A stretch of 8,885 nucleotides of DNA from Bradyrhizobium sp. (GTDB lineage Bacteria; Pseudomonadota; Alphaproteobacteria; Rhizobiales; Xanthobacteraceae): NCBI GenBank assembly GCA_025960445.1, contig JAICIT010000066.1, positions 1 through 8,885 of the forward strand. Reading direction: 5' to 3'. A program made the translations under genes and the position numbers. The notes under the pieces were generated by a model that ran no database searches, had not been told where the DNA came from, and saw only the letters and a list, made by a program, of their open reading frames with translations. This document shows positions 6,569 to 8,885 of this stretch, in pieces (the first letter of the stretch is position 1; every line of letters starts with the position of its first letter).

Positions 6569-7323
6569 ACGCTTTGTCGACAGAAGAGATTCGCCAACGC
6601 ATCGATGCGCTTGGGCCGTGGTTTCACAATCTCGACTTGCACGGGGTTCCAACGGCGCCATCACATTTCCTCGGCGATTACCCGCAGGTGAAATGGCGGC
6701 GCTTCTCGGATGTGGTTCCGAAATCCCTGAAAGGAAAGAAGGTCCTCGACATCGGCTGTAACGCCGGATTCTATGCAATGGAGATGAAGCGCCGCGGCGC
6801 CGATCGGGTGCTTGGGCTGGACAGCCGCGACGAATACCTGGCGCAAGCGCGCTTCGCCGCCGAGGTCAACGATCTTGACATCGAATTTCGCAATCTCTCG
6901 GTTTACGAACTGGGTTCGCTTCGCGAGAGCTTCGATCTCGTGATCTTCATGGGCGTTCTCTACCATTTGAGGCATCCGCTGTTGGCGCTGGACCTGATTT
7001 ACGAACATGTCGCGCGCGATTTGATGCTGTTTCAATCCATGCAGCGCGGCAGCGATCGAGCGGGTAAGTTCGACCAGGATTATAATTTCTGGAGCACTGA
7101 CCAGTTCGACAGCGATGAATTCCCAAAGATGCACTTCATCGAGCACCGCTATGCCGATGACCCAACCAATTGGTGGATTCCAAATCGAAGCTGTACCGAA
7201 GCCATGTTACGGAGCGCGGGCTTCGCGATCGCAGCGCACCCGGAATCCGAAGTCTATTTGTGTCGGCGCTGCAAGCGGCCACATCCCGACGAAGCCTACG
7301 TGGTCCGCAGGGGCGAAGGATGA
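6565..7323 (+). CDS. CmoB-like SAM-dependent methyltransferase
   Basis: The product is a 252-aa class I methyltransferase. Motif I is VLDIGCNAGFYAMEMKRRGA at 60-79, the acidic end of strand 2 is GLDSRDEY, and FMGVLYHLRHPLLALD (128-143) is the post-motif found in CmoB-related (Methyltransf_9/DUF1698) proteins. It lacks the longer N-terminal part of true CmoB, so tRNA wobble modification is unlikely. I believe it belongs to the family NCBI calls TIGR04290 (Rta_06860 type), a recollection that needs a model search. The ATG overlaps the previous stop as ATGA with GGAGGG upstream, and its own stop overlaps the next start in the same way. Context suggests methylation of a sugar, inositol or glycoside; the acceptor is unknown. 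Confidence 0.88.
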   Translation: MNALSTEEIRQRIDALGPWFHNLDLHGVPTAPSHFLGDYPQVKWRRFSDVVPKSLKGKKVLDIGCNAGFYAMEMKRRGADRVLGLDSRDEYLAQARFAAEVNDLDIEFRNLSVYELGSLRESFDLVIFMGVLYHLRHPLLALDLIYEHVARDLMLFQSMQRGSDRAGKFDQDYNFWSTDQFDSDEFPKMHFIEHRYADDPTNWWIPNRSCTEAMLRSAGFAIAAHPESEVYLCRRCKRPHPDEAYVVRRGEG

Positions 7324-8264
7324 TCGAAGCTGCGAAAATCTGGAATGAGCCCAACAATAAGTCGCACTGGGATCTCGAGCTTGATCCCGGTTGGACGCGA
7401 TTCGCAGAAATGGCGGTGCTCGCCGCCAAAGCCATTCGTTCGGTTCATCCGACGTTGCCGCGGGTTCTCGGCGGCATTTCACCAATTGATCCCGGTTTCA
7501 TGAGCCGCATGAAATCCGCCGGCGTGCTCGACCATGTCGAGGCGGTAGCTGTTCACGGCTTTCCGCTCGACTGGAATCTATGGCAGATCGATGAATGGCC
7601 GAACAAGGTGGCGGAGATCGAATCGATGGTCTCCGTTCCGGTCTGGGTCACCGAAATTGGCGTGTCCTCATTCGGAGCCGAGGAGGTTCAGGCGTGGGGG
7701 ATCAAACGATCCGCGCAGCTCCTGAAGAATCGCTCGCCACGGATTCATTGGTACAGCCTCTACGATTTACCCACAGCATGGGAAGCGACCACCCGCCACA
7801 AGGAGGCGGAGGGCTCCTCCTATTACCGGCATTTTCATATGGGCCTGCTTCGCGAAGACGGCACGCCCAAGCTCGGACTGGCGGCGTTCGCCGAGGAAGT
7901 GGAGTGCCTCGGGTTGTGCCAATGGTTCCATTTTGAAGACCACAGGCTGGATGACGCGGTCGCCTGGTTGCGACGGCTCGGCGTGCGCCACCTTCGCACC
8001 GGCTTGTCATGGGCGGACAGTTATCGCCCTGGCGCGCTGGCCTGGTTCGACCGTCAAATGGAGGCGCTCGATGAATTCGACCTGACATTGACGTTCTGCT
8101 TCACGCCTGAACATCGCGGCCTTGCTCCCCATCACACCAGCGCTCCACTGGTCCCGGAAGAGTTCGCTGAGTTCTGCGCGCGCATGATCGAACGTTATTG
8201 CCCCAGCCGGGCAGTGGCGAGCCGCGGCAACAAACCGGAGGCAGAATGCGCGCCATTATATTAG
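7320..8264 (+). CDS. Glycoside-hydrolase-like protein with rotated (permuted) TIM-barrel order
   Basis: The product is 314 aa, with no signal peptide, so it is intracellular. It starts almost directly in the acid/base strand of a clan-A glycoside hydrolase: IWNEPNN at 7-13 with Glu10. Then come [22 protein letters not shown], the nucleophile strand VWVTEIG with Glu112, and HWYSLYDL. After about residue 198 the segment [28 protein letters not shown] and [13 protein letters not shown], ending [15 protein letters not shown] (279-293), looks like strands 1-3 that normally precede the WNEPN strand in GH39/GH5-type enzymes. The order is therefore rotated. The ATG at 7320 overlaps the methyltransferase stop (ATGA); longer frames lie inside that gene. 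The last 20 residues appear unrelated and overlap deoB by 19 bases. It may trim or transfer a glycosyl unit of the operon's product; homologues are likely annotated beta-xylosidase. Confidence 0.82.
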   Translation: MIEAAKIWNEPNNKSHWDLELDPGWTRFAEMAVLAAKAIRSVHPTLPRVLGGISPIDPGFMSRMKSAGVLDHVEAVAVHGFPLDWNLWQIDEWPNKVAEIESMVSVPVWVTEIGVSSFGAEEVQAWGIKRSAQLLKNRSPRIHWYSLYDLPTAWEATTRHKEAEGSSYYRHFHMGLLREDGTPKLGLAAFAEEVECLGLCQWFHFEDHRLDDAVAWLRRLGVRHLRTGLSWADSYRPGALAWFDRQMEALDEFDLTLTFCFTPEHRGLAPHHTSAPLVPEEFAEFCARMIERYCPSRAVASRGNKPEAECAPLY

Positions 8265-8885
8265 TCATGGATTCGGTCGGGATCGGATCGGCTCCGGACG
8301 CATCCGCCTACGGTGACCTCGGCGCAGATACGGTCGGGCATATCGCAGAGGCATGCGCAGGCGGCGCTGCCGATGGTGCCGTGCGAGAAGGTCCGTTGAA
8401 TGTTCCCAACTTGATCAGCCTCGGGCTGTCTGAGGCTTGCCAACTCGCGACTGGGCACGTGCCACCTTTTATGCATCTGCGGAGGCGAGAGGGCCGTTGT
8501 GGTTGCGCGGCCGAGATTTCCAAAGGAAAGGATACGCCGTCGGGACATTGGGAACTTGCCGGTGTCCCCGTCACATTCGACTGGGGCTACTTTCCCCGCA
8601 CCATTCCCTGTTTTCCGGACGAAATCGTTTCGCGATTGTGCAAGCGCGCGGGACTTCCGGGCATTCTCGGCAACTGCCATGCTTCAGGTACCGAAATCAT
8701 CGCCCTGTACGGTGACGAGCACATTCGATCCGGAAAGCCGATTTGCTACACCTCGGCGGATAGCGTGTTCCAGATTGCGGCTCACGAGCAGGAATTTGGC
8801 TTGGAGCGGCTTTATCGAACGTGCGAAGTCGCGCGCGAACTTGTGGACCCGCTGAATATCGGCCGCGTCATTGCCAGGCCGTTCA
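8246..8885 (+). CDS. deoB: Phosphopentomutase (partial, runs off window)
   Basis: The first 213 codons of DeoB, which interconverts (deoxy)ribose 1-phosphate and 5-phosphate in nucleoside salvage, are present. The alkaline-phosphatase-superfamily metal site opens the protein: [12 protein letters not shown] with [14 protein letters not shown]. The DeoB cap landmarks [32 protein letters not shown] and [14 protein letters not shown] follow, up to [10 protein letters not shown] at the window edge. The ATG at 8246 has GGAGG nine bases upstream and lies inside the end of the hydrolase-like gene (19-base overlap), so at least part of its expression probably comes from the stress operon. In related bacteria deoB usually leads a nucleoside-salvage set (add, upp), as I recall, so this may be where two units meet. 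No key residue appears lost in the visible part. Confidence 0.93.
   Translation, partial: MRAIILVMDSVGIGSAPDASAYGDLGADTVGHIAEACAGGAADGAVREGPLNVPNLISLGLSEACQLATGHVPPFMHLRRREGRCGCAAEISKGKDTPSGHWELAGVPVTFDWGYFPRTIPCFPDEIVSRLCKRAGLPGILGNCHASGTEIIALYGDEHIRSGKPICYTSADSVFQIAAHEQEFGLERLYRTCEVARELVDPLNIGRVIARPF

Noticed and set aside
7170..7319. N-terminal extension of the glycoside-hydrolase-like protein, which could supply the missing barrel strands
   Set aside because: The 50 extra residues are Arg/Ser-rich shadow of the methyltransferase gene and contain nothing like strands 1-3. The ATGA overlap marks the start at 7320.
8499..8855. Plus-strand frames inside the deoB region
   Set aside because: They are out-of-frame shadows of deoB, which is open without a stop from 8246 to the window end and carries the family motifs throughout.
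1..8885. CRISPR array, insertion sequence or tRNA
   Set aside because: No regularly spaced repeats, transposase-like frame, inverted-repeat ends or cloverleaf were seen on either strand.

Overview
The window looks like chromosome of a GC-rich alphaproteobacterium of the Bradyrhizobium/Rhodopseudomonas/Nitrobacter type. This rests on codon use, on protein types (DUF4142, a GT9-like transferase with the C-terminal DCDWRW signature, a mycobacterial-type inositol-phosphate synthase) and above all on repeated promoter signals of the form GGAAC-N16/17-CGTT. That form is the known consensus of EcfG, the alphaproteobacterial general-stress sigma factor. The assignment is inferred from the sequence alone, without database searches.

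Left part (1-2660): the last 38 codons of a membrane protein enter on the plus strand and end at a two-way terminator hairpin (157-188). A small conserved-type protein (272-550, minus) lies beyond it, with a near-consensus EcfG promoter. A roughly 490-base stretch without a convincing gene follows; it carries a minus-strand intrinsic terminator (941-965). That terminator ends a minus-strand unit of a secreted DUF4142 protein (2095-2589) followed 27 bases later by a GT9-like glycosyltransferase (1096-2067, TTG start). An EcfG-type promoter (2636-2660) stands in front of the unit.

Right part (2890-8885): a perfect EcfG consensus (GGAAC-N16-CGTT, 2890-2914) drives a tightly packed plus-strand series. 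It encodes inositol-3-phosphate synthase, a histidine-phosphatase-superfamily enzyme, a CgeB-like glycosyltransferase, an RmlA-like sugar-1-phosphate nucleotidyltransferase, a CmoB-like SAM methyltransferase, an intracellular glycoside-hydrolase-like protein and the start of phosphopentomutase (deoB, cut by the window end). Neighbouring genes overlap or are one base apart, so they are almost certainly co-transcribed.

Taken together, the right part reads as a stress-induced pathway. Glucose-6-phosphate would become inositol phosphate, a phosphatase would release inositol, a nucleotidyltransferase would supply an activated sugar, a glycosyltransferase would join the two, and a methyltransferase would decorate the product. 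The early logic resembles mycothiol synthesis (inositol phosphate, GT, phosphatase), but the product here is unknown. The most unusual item is the glycoside-hydrolase-like protein: its motifs lie in rotated order, starting at the acid/base strand (WNEPN at residues 8-12) and ending with what is normally the N-terminal third of the barrel, as in a circularly permuted TIM barrel.
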